From Pachyseris speciosa (Eukaryota > Cnidaria > Anthozoa > Scleractinia > Pachyseridae), in the NCBI GenBank assembly GCA_016490735.1, contig JAEMWC010000264.1, positions 222,501 to 286,500 on the forward strand: a DNA stretch of 64,000 bases, read 5' to 3'. The notes under the pieces were generated by a model. The model was not told the DNA's origin. It searched no databases and worked only from the letters and a program-made list of their open reading frames with translations. Positions within the stretch are counted from its first letter, which is position 1. Each line of letters opens with the position of its first letter. Shown one piece after another: positions 9,122 through 21,657 of the stretch. Position numbers and translations under genes: made by a program.

Positions 9122-9643
9122 GTGTTGGCCAATCTGTGGAGCCACAGCCTGCTTCAGCAACAGATGAAACACGAAGGATGGCAGTACGACGCCACAAGGA
9201 ACGCCGAGCTTGCTCTAGCCCCGATGGATTTTGAAGCCACTTCACTCCCCCGCACACCCGACGACCGCAACCGACGAGAACCGAGCGCCAGACGCTTTGA
9301 AAACGAATACGATCAGTGGCCAAGAGACAGTCGTCGGCCCAGGGACAACTGGGACAGAGTAAATGGCGAACCTTCGGGTGGAACCGACATATCTTCGGAA
9401 TCAGATCGGCAACGCAGCTGGGGGGAGAGCTTGAACCAGCTCCCCCCTCCCTACGCGTCAGATGATAGCTATTCCAGGGGGAGTCGGTCAAGGGATGATA
9501 TCCCCATGGATGAGGTGCGAAGCTCGTCACGCGAGTCAGCCACGAATTCAGTGCGTGACGAGAATGACAATCCCAATGACAGGACACTCAGGTTGAATGA
9601 CAGTGGGGGAGGGGGTGGAAAGGAAGAAGACCTGTGGGTCTAA
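9122..9643 (+). CDS. catenin terminal exon with C-terminal tail and PDZ-type end
   Basis: This exon follows GTTGCAG, opens with VLANLWSHSLLQQQMKHEGW (end of the armadillo domain) and continues as a polar, Arg/Ser-rich tail of about 150 residues to TAA at 9641-9643. Such unstructured tails are usual in this family. The last residues are EDLWV. Vertebrate delta-catenin and ARVCF end DSWV and bind PDZ proteins; here Leu replaces Ser at position -2, which would suit a class II rather than class I PDZ domain. A full-length antisense ORF over this exon is a shadow. Confidence 0.8.
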   Translation: MLANLWSHSLLQQQMKHEGWQYDATRNAELALAPMDFEATSLPRTPDDRNRREPSARRFENEYDQWPRDSRRPRDNWDRVNGEPSGGTDISSESDRQRSWGESLNQLPPPYASDDSYSRGSRSRDDIPMDEVRSSSRESATNSVRDENDNPNDRTLRLNDSGGGGGKEEDLWV

Positions 9644-10794
9644 AAGTAAGGGGACTTGAGTAAATAAGATAACCTACTTCGATATAAGTTACGAATCCGA
9701 AGAGTATTGCAGATTACAGAATGTTACAGCCAAAACTTACCTTGCTGAAACTGACCTTTGTACAGGGCGATAATTCCAAACTGCCTTGTCGCACTTAAAA
9801 AAAATATCGAGCGTCGTTTCTCAGGAATACCACATCACTGGATTTTTTTCCAAGTGAATTTCCATACTGAGGTTAAAATTTCTGTGTAGTTTGCTGCAAA
9901 ATGACCAGTGGTCACTTTTTCTCAAATTTTAAACTGTAGTTAAAGAAAAGGAAGAGAATGTCGTCATGTACAATGCCTTCGCGGCTATGTACCTATTCCT
10001 CTTTTTGTGTAGTCGCTGGAAACCATTGCCGGCAAGTTAATCCGCGTTTGTTTGATTGTTTTAACTGAGTTAATTCTACTGCACCGTAAACATCAGTGAT
10101 CCAGCGCCCCATAGTGGAGTAAAAAAATCAGTAAAGTTTGAATTGGAATTGAAAAGGCTTTGACAAGTGGATGAACCAAGCATGAATGTATTATCGTTTA
10201 TTTAATTATGCGTTAAGTACGTATGAAAAACGTACTTTTTTCAGCTGAAACATTTTTGCACCCAGCGAGTCGAGATGGTCTTTCTAAAGACTCACTCTGC
10301 TTTTTACCTCCCCTTGTAGGTTTTGTATTTCAAACATGTGCTCTCGCTGTGTGTCGAACTCATTTGATTTGGTCGTTTCAAACCCTCCGCCGAACTCACT
10401 GCGTATGTTAACTCCACGTTTAATTAGAAACATCGCCATGGCGAGTTATTTTGAGGCCAGTTCCCTTAAGTGTTGAATTCGTTTCGTTCGTTCAAGTAAA
10501 AGGAAAAATTGTCCGCCAAAAGAACTCGCTTGCTTTTTATTCGTGTACCTTCCTTGACTAATAGAGCTTAAATCCGTTGAGTTTGATACAGCAGTGACGG
10601 TAATACTATGTTGACGCAGTTCGACAATCGTAGCAAATTTTGCATCAAACACTGAAAACGTTGCACAGTTTTGAAACTTTGTACATGGAATTTTCGGCTA
10701 ATTTAAGCTTGTGACATGTTGTAGTCGTAGACCAAAGGCATTTTAGATAGGTAATTGCTAAATTATTTACTATATACCAGAAGCTGTAGACCCG
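9644..10794. other. no gene recognised
   Basis: This region downstream of the catenin stop has short ORFs only. It may hold the 3' UTR. I see no repeat with clear ends and no RNA gene. Confidence 0.5.
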
Positions 10795-13028
10795 GGGGAT
10801 GGGGGAGTGGAGGGGGGGGGGGGGGCAATGAAAAAATTTTAATACCGGGAGGCTCCGCCCCGAGGTCCGACCCCTTACCCTTCAAGAATTATATACCATT
10901 TTTGACAGAAAAGGTACCCCTTCCGTATACCTTCCATTGACAAATAGTACCCCTTTCGTATACCTAAAACAAGAAGTCTTTTGGTCATTTTCATGTAGCG
11001 TTCAATAAATTAAAACAGTACAGTCATAAGGTATGTGTGTTCGAAATATTGTAATGAAGGGCCCTTTTAAATACCTCAATGACAGATTTCTTTACCCTTT
11101 CATACAGCTATTTTAATTAACGTTGTCGGATAAAAGCGTAAAGCTACAAGGCAAGACCGCAAGGTTATGTGGGATTTTTTTTCTGAACAAATTCATCGAA
11201 ATCAGCTATGCCTCGCCTGTACAGTGAAGATCTACGATAGCGATCCATTTGGACAAAAGAAATTTTAGGATATCAAGTAGATGAGGTAGTAGCTGCTTTG
11301 AGGATGTCACCAAGAACAATCGAACAATATGTCTTTGCACTTTTTCGACCTCCCTGTAAAAAATGGCAAGTCTGGGGGTTTGTCCTCACTGTCATGAGTT
11401 CCATTTAGCTGTACAAGAAAACACCAGTGAGCTGTATTCAGTTCCTGTGTTAACTGATTAGGGAACTCAAGCAGCGGCGACGGCAACACCAACGAAAACG
11501 TCACTTGAAAATAGAACTTTATTTTATTTGTGCTACTTCGCCATTATTTTAACTCGTTCAACTTCTACAGAAACGGCGAACTACCCAGGAACCAAATTGG
11601 CAGGAGTGGCGCTCAAGTTACTGAGAAAACTGAATGAAAAATTCGCCGTCGTGTGTTCACGTTCTCAACAAAACCTTGAATTTGGTCATCTCACTTTACT
11701 GTTTTGCAGAGGACGGCAAAGAAATGTTCCAAAATTTAAAACGCATGTGCAAAACTATTGTTTTTGCTCATTAAACCTTTTGTTTTGTGGCGTTTTCGCT
11801 GCCGTCGCTTTTATCGTTGCTTAGCTCGCTAATAGCTATGAACCCAGCTACCTGACTTAAATGGTACAGACACAAAAAATAGAATTTACCATGAAACACG
11901 ATTAACAGCTAGCAATGGGGCCCAAACATAAGGATTTTCTTCACTACTGCATGAATAGAAGATTTTTTTTTACTTTTCTACTTGGTAAAAGCTGTAAAAA
12001 CGGCATAAAATTAACATACGTGTATGCACGTGGGGTCCGCGAGTTTCGAGTGAGTTAAATGCTAATTCACATGGCATTATAAAAATAATTTGAAGAAAAA
12101 TATTGACGAACATAACTCTTACAAACTTTACAGTGTAAAATTGAGACAAAAATGAAATCTTTTTAAAGATAATCGGACCCCCATCATTCCTCGCACTGAG
12201 AATGTTTGACGTGACTGGCGCGAAATTTAAAAATCCTTACCAACATCCTGGCCCAACAACGCATTTTAAACTGACAGGCGTGCTTCATAACTTAACGGCA
12301 CTTCTTCATCATCATTAGTCATTATCTCACAACTGGGTCCGGGGTTAGCTACACAAAACAATAAATTGTTTAAAACCAGTTCCTGATCATTACAAGCGGA
12401 ATTAGAGAAGCTTGAATTCCAGCCGTCTTCTTGAGTAACACACTCTCCTGAGTATGCAACCTGAGGAGAGGGGGATGATATTCAGGATAAAACTACTATA
12501 CCTTTTCTTTTCTTCCCCGATGCTGAGACGAGTGAGTTCTTGGCTTTAGGTAAATGTGGATCGACCCACAAAGTAATCATCCCCTTTTTCACTAAGGACA
12601 GCGCCTCGGCAAGTTGGCTTTCGAAGTAATGAAAAACTTCTTGTTTCCTTCACCGATGTAACCAAAATTAAAGTTACAATCTGCTGCTGACCGGAGCTCC
12701 TCTGTGCATCTCTCCAATAAGTAGGCTTTTAATCCAATAACACTGTCAAACAGAGGCACGTTTCGAACGCAATACGAATCGTGCGACGTTTTTGCTTTTA
12801 AAACACGCAGACAAATGTTTACAGTGTTTTCTTCCATCCTGCTTGTCGCGCCTCCGAAAATAAATTAAGAACCACCCATATTACCTTTCGGTCTTGTCTT
12901 TAAGCTTAAAACATTTATCCTACAGCCTTAATTGAAATAGCTGTATACTTTGTCTCGTGAAATCCCTACCCTTTTATATACCTGAAGCGTGAAAAAGGTA
13001 CCCCTTCGGGCGGAGCCTCCCTGTATAG
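10795..13028. mobile_element. nonautonomous repeat element, family A, copy 1
   Basis: The left edge (10850-10985, with CCGGGAGGCTCCGCCCCGAG and repeats of AAGGTACCCCTTCCGTATAC) and right edge (12940-13028, CTACCCTTTTATATACCTGA then CGGGCGGAGCCTCCCTGTAT) are both found again in inverted order at 14053-14440. The shared ends mark one repeat family. The interior has no convincing ORF. The exact ends and class are not resolved. Confidence 0.45.
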
Positions 13029-13030
13029 GC

Positions 13031-13478
13031 CATCTACATCTACATCTACATCTACATCTACATCTACATCTACATCTACATCTTCAGCACTCGGCAAAGT
13101 CCCATTGACTTATGGCTGTTATTCGTGTGGCCTCATACACCATAAGCCTTTTTGGGACATCACGCCAAGCCGGCCACTTGCTGAATGGAACAGGTCAGCA
13201 CTAGGGGTGGTCACAGCCAGAGTTTTGTTACGTCCCTAGTGGTTCTTTTACGTCCCACGGAATCAGAGAATTATGAAGAGTTGTGAGACGGGGCCTACCA
13301 TTTATCGTCCTTATCCGAGAAGACTAGAAAGTCTAACCGTTTGTAGATGTCATTACAAAGGCAGCACTTTCTCCTCAATTATTTAAAGACCCTGAGTGTT
13401 GGTCCGGCCGAGGTTTTGAGCCCGCGACCTCCCACACGGTAATCCGGTGCTCTACCACTGACCGCCCCCCCCCCCCGG
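13031..13478 (-). mobile_element. tRNA-derived SINE with hexamer tail, minus strand
   Basis: On the minus strand, 13478-13410 reads like a tRNA (TCAGTGGTAGAGCACCGGAT, then GGTCGCGGGCTCAAAACC as the B box). About 330 bp follow, ending in nine TGTAGA-type hexamers (CATCTA on the plus strand, 13031-13083). Head plus short-tandem tail is the SINE layout. Confidence 0.65.
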
Positions 13479-13699
13479 GGCTGTAGATAACGTATTTTGT
13501 CATTTGGTAATATTTGTGATTGTAGATTGTGCTTTGTAGAACGTTTTATTGGTATTAAAATCTCTTACAGTGACTGTGATTTGTATTTCCCTCTGTGATC
13601 CCTGTCCTTGTTCCTGAAGTAGCCAAGTATATGCCTGTCTCTCCTTAGTAACTGTTTTTCTCGTTTTCACGCGTGGAAAAAAGTAGAACGCCTCATCAC

Positions 13700-13830
13700 G
13701 ATAGTAACGCTTCGAGTGGTGAGGTCTCTGGACATGAAATCCGGAGGTGCCAGGTTCAAGACCTGCTGTGACCAGAGCTAGAGTTAACTCTTCCAACTGT
13801 CGAGATTCCTAACCTTTCATCTTCCAAGTG
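13700..13830 (+). mobile_element. tRNA-derived SINE fragment
   Basis: It contains TTCGAGTGGTGAGGTCTCTG and the B box GGTTCAAGACCTGC, then CTGTGACCAGAGCTAG, as in the coral SINE family at 8395. The A box is eroded, and the 3' body is cut short. Confidence 0.55.
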
Positions 13831-14052
13831 AAATTTGTTTGCCATGTTTGTTTTATTATCCCTGAAAAAGCCTCAGACCATGTGACCCACCAACATGGGA
13901 AACGAGGGACTGTCAATACTACCCCAAAGCAACGGGGTTTGGGGTTTAGTTGGCGGCTTTCAGCTTTTACAGCAAAAAATTGCGAAAGTATTTTAAGGCT
14001 TGAACATCAAAGTTGCGCATAAACTCATTCTAAAGAAACCTAAGGACAATAC

Positions 14053-14440
14053 CCACAAGGGGAGGGGTACTCCCTATGATGGCCTATACAGGGCTCCTCC
14101 CGAAACGGGGCCGAAAGGCTTCAGGTACATAAGAGGGTAGGGATTTCACGAGTTGAAGTATATGAAAAGATAGGGAAATATGTCATTTATGCACTTAAAA
14201 TGGCCTTTAACTAAAATATTTTGAACAGACGCACCTTATGGCTGTATCGATTTAATTCATCAAACGTTGGATGGTAATGGCAAGAGGACTTCCCCGTTTT
14301 CCTTCATTCACCCTGTCCAATGATGCAGTGTTTTTTTAAAATTACGTTTGCGAAAGGGGTACCATTTTTATAAGGATCAGTATACGAAAGCAAGAGTACC
14401 TGTCAAAAATAGTATATAAAAGGGTAAGGGGGGACTTTCC
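14053..14440. mobile_element. nonautonomous repeat element, family A, copy 2 (inverted)
   Basis: 14080-14150 (GGCCTATACAGGG, GGTAGGGATTTCACGAG) and 14343-14435 (AAAGGGGTACC, GTCAAAAATAGTATATAA) are the two ends of the 10795-13028 repeat in opposite orientation, with a far shorter interior. It is a deletion derivative of the same family. Confidence 0.5.
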
Positions 14441-15893
14441 TGCTAGCAGAGGTCTCTGGCGAGAAAGGAGAGAGGCCTCTTCCGGTGTCCGACGAGTTTC
14501 CTGTTGCGCAAGCGTGAGCATTCCCTTGACAACAAATGACGTATTGGTCACGTGCGATCCTACTCGGCAAACCCGTTTGCGCGTGAAATTTGCAGCAGCC
14601 CTACGCTGTTCACAACATCTACAATAAGGGTGTGTTCCTTTCGGAGTATCCAAAAACGAATTTTTGATCCGAGATTCACCAGATTTCACGACCGAATGGA
14701 TCACAAAATCCGAAAAAGGAGGATTGTGTTACTACGGCCACCTTGCATATTCATTAAATTCTTGGTTTTCACATGACGTCATCAAAAACTAAAACTCAAA
14801 AGTAAACAGACTTGTCCGTTTTTTTCTTCATCACGTAAAAGAATATTAGAATTGCATCTGCTTCCATGTTTTCGGCTATGTAGCGTGCTTTGTTTTTAAA
14901 ATAGAGCAGTTTGAATTTGATAGTGATTCACAGTGTGTAACATAACAGATGTCTGCCCACAAGCATATCACGTACATGAAAACATCGATTCACCATGTGT
15001 TTTTGAGGTCTCAGGGGCACCCAACGACAAGTTTCCGTATATATCTGTTCGGTGGAGGGTAATTCGCCTTGGGCTTTCGGCGTCGATTAAAGAGTGCACT
15101 CGGATTTTCGTTATTAAAACGGGGCCTTAAAGATTCGAAATAGGGAACTGATAGCCTCTGAGGTTTTTCGGAAAGGTCGTAATTGCTGTTTTTGGCAGTC
15201 AAAAACGTCAGCTAGCATTTTCGGAAAGAAAATTGTTCTCTAGAAAGCTCGTGGAAAGTTCATTTCAGCTTGCATTTTCTCAAAGGAAGATTTTGTTCCC
15301 TAACATTTCGGGCAATTAAAATTTCAGCTAGGGAATCCGAACAGATCAACTTCTTCTAGCTTATGAAAACATCACTTTAAACAGACTTCAAACACCACAA
15401 GGTACTTAAAAATGCCTTTCTACAGCTTTTGGTTGATTTGGCTCGTTGGATGCCACTGAGGTTTTAAAAGCCAATATGACAAGAAAACCATCTACGTGAA
15501 AGTTTGCAGGCTCAACAGAGCGAAGAAAGCCTTTGGCATAGCCAAAGTAAGTTCCAGATGTTTTTCACTCGTTTCCGACCGCCATGGTCAATCAGATTAA
15601 TTTCAAATCCACTGGTGAAAGGAACGGAGCAGATCATAAATCCAAAAATCTGGAGATTTCAATTTCTTTGAACGTTCGTCATCACATTCATTGTACCGGT
15701 ATAGATATAAATATATATTTTTATTTTTATTTATAACACATATTTACATTCTTAAAAGCTGAAGAATGTTGCAGTAGCAACCGAAAAGTTCTAACAGAGT
15801 TTTAAGCCCAGTGTCAACTTTCAACCTGAACCATGGGTTTCATGGGCTCCTGCAGGAGTCATGTAACTATGACGAGCCAAAACGGACAAAAAT
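14441..15893. other. no gene recognised; repeat debris
   Basis: Only short ORFs are present. 14620-14720 (TTTCGGAGTATCCAAAAACG) looks like one half of a dispersed repeat. No splice-bounded coding frame was found. Confidence 0.45.
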
Positions 15894-18076
15894 ACTTCTT
15901 TGATATATATAAGACTTCTCCTAAATATGTAATACTTGTTTCAAATAGATAAAACTCGATGTAGAAATATCCAACTTGTTTCCAAATAAACACAACATCT
16001 TGTAAATATATAAAACTTCCTTTGAATATTTATACAACTTGAGGCACAAATACAAAACTTGTTTCAAATATTTGACTTGGTTCACACAAATAGGACTTGC
16101 GCCGCATATATAAAACTTCTTATCGATTAGATTATTGCAAATCGATACCACAGTTAGTATCCAGGCCTCTGGAAAACGAGTTTACCTAAAATAGAGAATA
16201 CGGAATCCGGAATCCGGAATTCGGAATCCAGAATAAAGAAGTTTGGTGAAAAATTTTTACAAAGGTTGAAGTCGCTTGGGCAAAATATGGTCAACAAATT
16301 ATATGATGACTTAGCCTGAGTTTTGCAGCAAGCAAGCCCGTGAAGTTTATTCTAGGGCGGCATTTTAATACTTTGGTTTTGCTTTTAATAAACCGCCTGA
16401 TTCCTTTGAAGCACACGGCTTTCAATCACACCACAACGATACTAATCAATGTATTGTGCATTTTGAACATTTTAAAATCAAATCATTTTAACTAAAAGCG
16501 CCTTTTCTTATTCTTTTTGTCGATGAAAAGTGTTGGGCCTGTCCACAAGTTGACGGCAAACTTTTTGAACAACTTTCGATTTTCGATCAACCTTTTTTGA
16601 TTTGAGCAACTTTTTTTCCGTTTTCCATGTTTTGTTATTCATTTCAGCTTGATCTTTATAAAACAAGAGCTATTTTTTGCTTATTATTTTGAACGCTACG
16701 TGACCAAAAACCAGAGAAAAATCGCTTTGCATATTTTGACTTAATTGCGCGTGGGAACGCTTACGCCTGATTGATCATTGTCTGTTTGGGAACTGTTTCG
16801 GTGTGTACATTTCAGGTTGTTGAGTGGCAGTCGATAAAAGGAGGAACATGGTCGGAACATGGTACATTCCCGGACATCTCCAAAAGACGAAGAAAAATCA
16901 ATTTTAAAAAAACTTGAAAATATGCAGAAAAAATATAATTTGAGAGATTAATTGGGGAAAAAATAGACAAAAAATTATTCATCACAAAAAAGACGTTTAT
17001 AAATGCCCCACTTTGAAATGATAGCTATGGGGGCTGGGTGAGGATTGTTTTAGTGCTTTCGTTTGCTTACAACATTTTCAGAAAGATTCACCCTCATACC
17101 GTCGTCTGTCATTGCTCTTTTTTTCGAGGGGCTTTCCAAGAGTCGCTCCTTTGCTGAAACCTAAGTCAGTATGGTACCCAATATACCTTGAAACTTTGAT
17201 ATAGGAACCTCGAGCACGTGAAATCCGCTGCTCTCCACTTCTGATCGGTTAAGGATATCTACAACAACTGAGGATTCCGCCAGGCCTACTTTTACAGTAG
17301 GCGATAAACGTGGTTAATCTGTTCCAAGAAAGATTTTATTCCCAATAGCAATGCTTCTCACTACGTTTTTGCAGCGAGGGTAGCACTGCATGGGCCTGTT
17401 TGTTTCTTAAGGTTAAACATGTACGAGGCTGGTGTAAAATCTCGCGGGTCAGCTCGTTAAGCTCCATTTAATGATCCTGCATACGGTCTTTCTTAATAGT
17501 TATCCCTATATCCCTCCACAGTGACTCAGCTGGAAAGAACAAACCAAGTCCCAGACTAAGACTTCAGTCCTGTCACCTTCCTCCTTGTGTAAGACATCTA
17601 TCGTCTTGCTCGGTTCTTTTAACCCTCTTAGTAATTATTAATTCCAGTTTCTAGATTCCGGATTCCGGATTCCAGGTTCTGGATTCCGGATTCCCTGTTT
17701 TAGGTAAACCCGTTTACTAAAGGCCTGGCTACTAACTGTGGTATCGATTTGCAATAATCTAATCGATAAGAAGTTTTATATATGCGGCGCAAGTCCTATT
17801 TGTGTGAACCAAGTCAAATATTTGAAACAAGTTTTGTATTTGTGCCTCAAGTTGTATAAATATTCAAAGCAAGTTTTATATATTTGCAAGATGTTTTGTT
17901 TATTTGGAAACAAGTTGGATATTTCTACATATATTTGGGAGAAGTCTTATATATATCAAAGAAGTATTGTGTTTATTTGGAAACAAGTTGGATATTTCTA
18001 CATCGAGTTATATCTATAAGAAACAAGTATTATATATTTAGGCGAAGTCTTATATATAATGATACATCAAAGAAGT
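15894..18076. mobile_element. fold-back element with long periodic inverted arms
   Basis: Left arm 15894-16236 and right arm 17640-18076 are inverted copies. Both run from AAAGAAGT-type ends through a block of short units starting ACTTG or ACTTC about every 20 bp, past ATCGATACCACAGTTAGTA, to GGAATCCGGAATCCGG inner edges. The right arm has an extra internal duplication (17884-17964). The 1.4-kb centre is AT-rich with no convincing ORF. Short ORFs in the arms (minus 15921-16151, plus 17738-18019) are mirror images created by the repeat, not genes. No clear target duplication is visible. Confidence 0.8.
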
Positions 18077-18081
18077 TGGCG

Positions 18082-18140
18082 GGTTACTCTTTCATGTTAC
18101 GCTTACGCGAAATAGATATAACTCGCGTGTATGGGTAACA
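18082..18140 (+). repeat. left terminal inverted repeat of giant element
   Basis: TTTCATGT, ACGCTTACGCGAAATAGA, TAACT and TATGGGTAA occur in the same order and spacing as in the inverted sequence at 37957-38008. It begins directly after the 8-bp direct repeat. Confidence 0.75.
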
Positions 18141-18159
18141 GAGTATTACAGCGCGCATA

Positions 18160-20900
18160 CACGTACTACCCTGTATACCCCAGTACACCCTGTATACCCA
18201 GGTACACCCTGTATTCCCCTCTACACCCTGTATTCCCATGAACACCCTGTATTCCCCTGTAATCCCTGTATTCCCCTGTACACCCTGTATTCCCCTGTAC
18301 ACCCTGTATTCCCACTTACACACTGTATTCCCACATACAACCTGTACTCCCACGTACACCCTGTATTCCTATGTACACCCTGTATTCCCCTGTACACCCT
18401 GTATTCCCACATACACCCTGTACTCCCACGTACACCCTGTACTCCCACGTACACCCTGTATTCCCATGTACACCCTGTATTCCCCTGTACACCCTGTATT
18501 CCCATGTACACCCTGTATTCCCATGTACACCCTGTATTCCCATGTACACCCTGTATTCCCATGTACACCCTGTATTCCCATGTACACCCTGTATTCCCAT
18601 GTACACCCTGTATTCCCACGTACACCCTGTATTCCCACGTACACCCTGTATTCCCATGTACACCCTGTATTCCCCTGTACACCCTGTATTCCCATGTACA
18701 CCCTGTATTCCCATGTACACCCTGTATTCCCATGTACACCCTGTATTCCCATGTACACCCTGTATTCCCATGTACACCCTGTATTCCCACGTACACCCCG
18801 TATTCCCACGTACACCCTGTATTCCCACGTACACCCTGTATTCCCATCTACACCCTGTATTCCCCTGTACACCCTGTATTCCCATGTACACCCTGTATTC
18901 CCATGTACACCCTGTATTCCCATGTACACCCTGTATTCCCACGTACACCCTGTATTCCCATGTACACCCTCTTTTCCCACGTAAACCCTGTATTCCCCTC
19001 TACACCCTGTATTCCTATGTACACCCTGTATTCTCATGTACACCCTGTATTCCCCTGTACACCCTGTATTCCCCTGTACACCCTGTATTCCCATGTACAC
19101 CCTGTATTCCCATGTACACTCTGTATTCCCATGTACACCCTGTATTCCCATGTACACCCTATATTCCCATGTACACCCTGTATTCCCATGTACACCCTGT
19201 ATTCCCACGTACACCCTGTTTTCCCATGTACACCCTGTATTCCCATGTACACCCTGTATTCCCCTTTACACCCTGTATTCCCTGTACACCCTGTATTCTC
19301 ATGTACACCCTGTATTCCCTTGTACGACCTGTATTCCCATGTACACCCTGTATTCCCATGTACACCCTGTATTCCCATGTACACCCTGTATTCCAATGTA
19401 CACCCTGTATTCCCATGTACACCCTGTATTCCCCTGTACACCCTGTATTCTCATGTACACCCTGTATTCCCATGTACACCCTGTATTCCCATGTACACTC
19501 TGTTTTCCCATGTACACCCTGTATTCCCATGTACACCCTGTATTCCCATGTACACCCTGTATTCCCATGTACACCATGTATTCCCACGTACACCCTGTTT
19601 TCCAATGTACACCCTGTATTCCCATGTACACCCTGTATTCCCATGAACACCCTGTATTCCCCTTTACACCCTGTATTCCCTGTACACCCTGTATTCTCAT
19701 GTACACCCTGTATTCCCTTGTACACCCTGTATTCCCACGTACACCCTGTATTCCCACGTACACCCTATATTCCCACGTACACCCTATATTCCCACGTACA
19801 CCCTGTATTCCCACGTACATCCTGTATTCCCACGTACACCCTGTATTCCCATGTACACCCTGTATTCCCATGTACACCCTGTATTCCCACGTACACCCTG
19901 TTTTCCCATGTACACCCTGTATTCCCATGTACACCCTGTATTCCCATGTACACCATGTATTCCCATGTACACCCTGTATTCCCACGTACACCCTGTTTTC
20001 TCATGTACACCCTGTATTCCCACGTACACCCTGTATTCCTATGTACACCCTGTATTCCCATGTACACCCTGTATTCCCATGTACACCCTGTATTCCCATG
20101 TACACCCTGTATTCCCAGGTACACCCTGTATTCCCACGTACACCCTGTATTCCCACTTACACCCTGTATTCCCATGTACACCCTGTATTCCCATGTACAC
20201 CCTGTATTCCCACGTACACCCTGTTTTCCCATGTACACCCTGTATTCCCATGTACACCCTGTATTCTCCTTTACACCCTGTATTCCCTGTACACCCTGTA
20301 TTCTCATGTACACCCTGTATTCCCTTGTACACCCTGTATTCCCATGTACACCCTGTATTCCCATGTACACCCTATATTCCCATGTACACCCTGTATTCCA
20401 ATGTACACCCTGTATTCCCATGTAAAGCCTGTATTCCCATGTACACCCTGTATTCCCATGTACACCCTGTATTCCCACGTACACCCTGTATTCCCACGTA
20501 CACCCTGTATTCCCACGTACACCCTGTATTCCCACGTACACCCTGTATTCCCACGTACATCCTGTATTCCCACGTACACCCTGTATTCCCATGTACACCT
20601 GTATTCCCATGTACACCCTGTATTCCCATGTACACCCTGTATTCCCATGTTAACCCTGTATTCCCACGTACACCCTGTATTCCCATGTACACCCTGTATT
20701 CCCATGTACACCCTGTATTCCCATGTACACCCTGTATTCCCTTGTACACCCTGTATTCCCACATACACCCTCTATTTCCCTGTACACCCTGTATTCCCAT
20801 GTACACCCTGTATTCTCATGTACAGCTTGTATTTACCTGTACACCCTGTATTCCCTGTACAGCCGTTACTCCCTCTACACTTTGTTTACCCAGTGTTCAC
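18160..20900 (+). repeat. left subterminal array, 19-bp satellite
   Basis: Roughly 140 tandem copies of TACACCCTGTATTCCCATG. Common variants change ATG to ACG, CTG or TTG. Units are near-perfect in the middle and degrade towards both edges (CCCAGTGTTCACCC at 20890). Three units make 57 bp, so every frame on both strands reads a 19-residue repeat without stops; the long ORFs here are by-products of the period. Confidence 0.95.
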
Positions 20901-20926
20901 CCTTTTTACCCATGTAATGATAATTA

Positions 20927-20928
<2 letters not shown>

Positions 20929-20969
<41 letters not shown>
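20929..20969. repeat. AAT microsatellite at inner edge of left array
   Basis: About 13 ATA/AAT units followed by CAGTTTATTTAAG. An AAT run next to such a sequence resembles the 3' end of a minus-strand retroposon, but its body (20970-21300) is not recognisable. Confidence 0.6.
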
Positions 20970-21657
20970 CAGTTTATTTAAGTCTTAAATCTAATTAGCC
21001 AAGGTATTTAGTCATGCAAATTATATTAAGAATTACTTTTTAAATAAATCCAAGGTAACGAAAATAGAATGGAGAGGGGACGTAATTAGTGCCCTAAATA
21101 ATATTTAATTATTAATATCTATAGTTTATTACAAAAACATATAAGCACACACACACAGACACACACAAGTATACATCATGGCACAAAACAGGGTACTGAG
21201 CAAAATAATATTTGATACTTGCTTTTCTAAAAAGGAGTTGGTATTTTATTTTACTTATAATGATTCAAAAATCACTTTTCGCGGAAAAGGTACTTAATTG
21301 ATCATGGTATGATATGAACTGAAATTTGTTGTGGAGCAGCTCCTTCAAAAGTTTCATAAAAACGTCCGTAGAACGCTCGTCCAAAATAAACAAGATGGAT
21401 CGCATGAACAATAAAAAACAACTTAACGTAAACTATATTTCGATTTTCAAAGAAACTGAACACCACAGACCATCCAGACCAACAACGCATATTAATTGTT
21501 CCCATTATATGAGTTAAGTAAAAGCAATAGTTTTCTTTGATTTGCATGTATAAAAATACTGGACCTTGTAATGCTTAAAAAAAAATGATCTTAATTTTAT
21601 AACAATTTTATTTTGTTAGGATATTTTCCCGTGAAGGAATAATTCTTTTTCAAACAG
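20970..21657. other. upstream of cargo gene, no exon recognised
   Basis: AT-rich sequence with a short CA run (21150-21170). The cargo gene's first exon or promoter may lie here, but no splice-bounded frame could be supported. Confidence 0.4.

Larger units (their letters stand above)
121..9643 (+). pseudogene. p120/delta-catenin family gene (3' part), apparently damaged
   Basis: Six exons on the plus strand together match the armadillo region and tail of p120-catenin/ARVCF/delta-catenin, the cadherin juxtamembrane-binding armadillo proteins. Conserved stretches are GVLCNLSS, VCTLRNLSY, LEGSAGALHNLTACSWK, IPQLVELLR, LVHRLP and the last armadillo helix NLW. Exons are 121-163, 897-1235, 7060-7210, 7681-7819, 8131-8227 and 9122-9643; their phases agree. 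The gene begins upstream of the window. Defects are two in-frame TAA codons (1036-1038 and 1108-1110), a CT where a GT donor is expected (7211), a retroelement inserted 13 bp before the exon at 7060, and about 100 residues normally found between the first two exons that I could not locate in 164-896. Terminal exons remain open. It is either a recently decayed gene or a functional gene with local sequence errors. Family call is confident; which paralogue is not. Confidence 0.8.

Noticed and set aside
9054..9587. 177-codon minus-strand ORF
   Set aside because: It is the antisense shadow of the catenin terminal exon, which has conserved residues and proper splice sites.
15921..18019. Two matching ORFs beginning MVSICNNLIDKKFYICGAS on opposite strands
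   Set aside because: They are the two arms of the fold-back element; the repeated Tyr/Leu pattern follows the 20-bp units.
18160..20900. CRISPR array
   Set aside because: Units are directly adjacent 19-mers with no unique spacers, and the window is eukaryotic.
18221..20988. Long overlapping ORFs on both strands in the left 19-bp array (up to about 680 codons)
   Set aside because: They follow from a 19-bp period without stop codons in any frame. No start context, no composition expected of a protein, and mirrored on the other strand.
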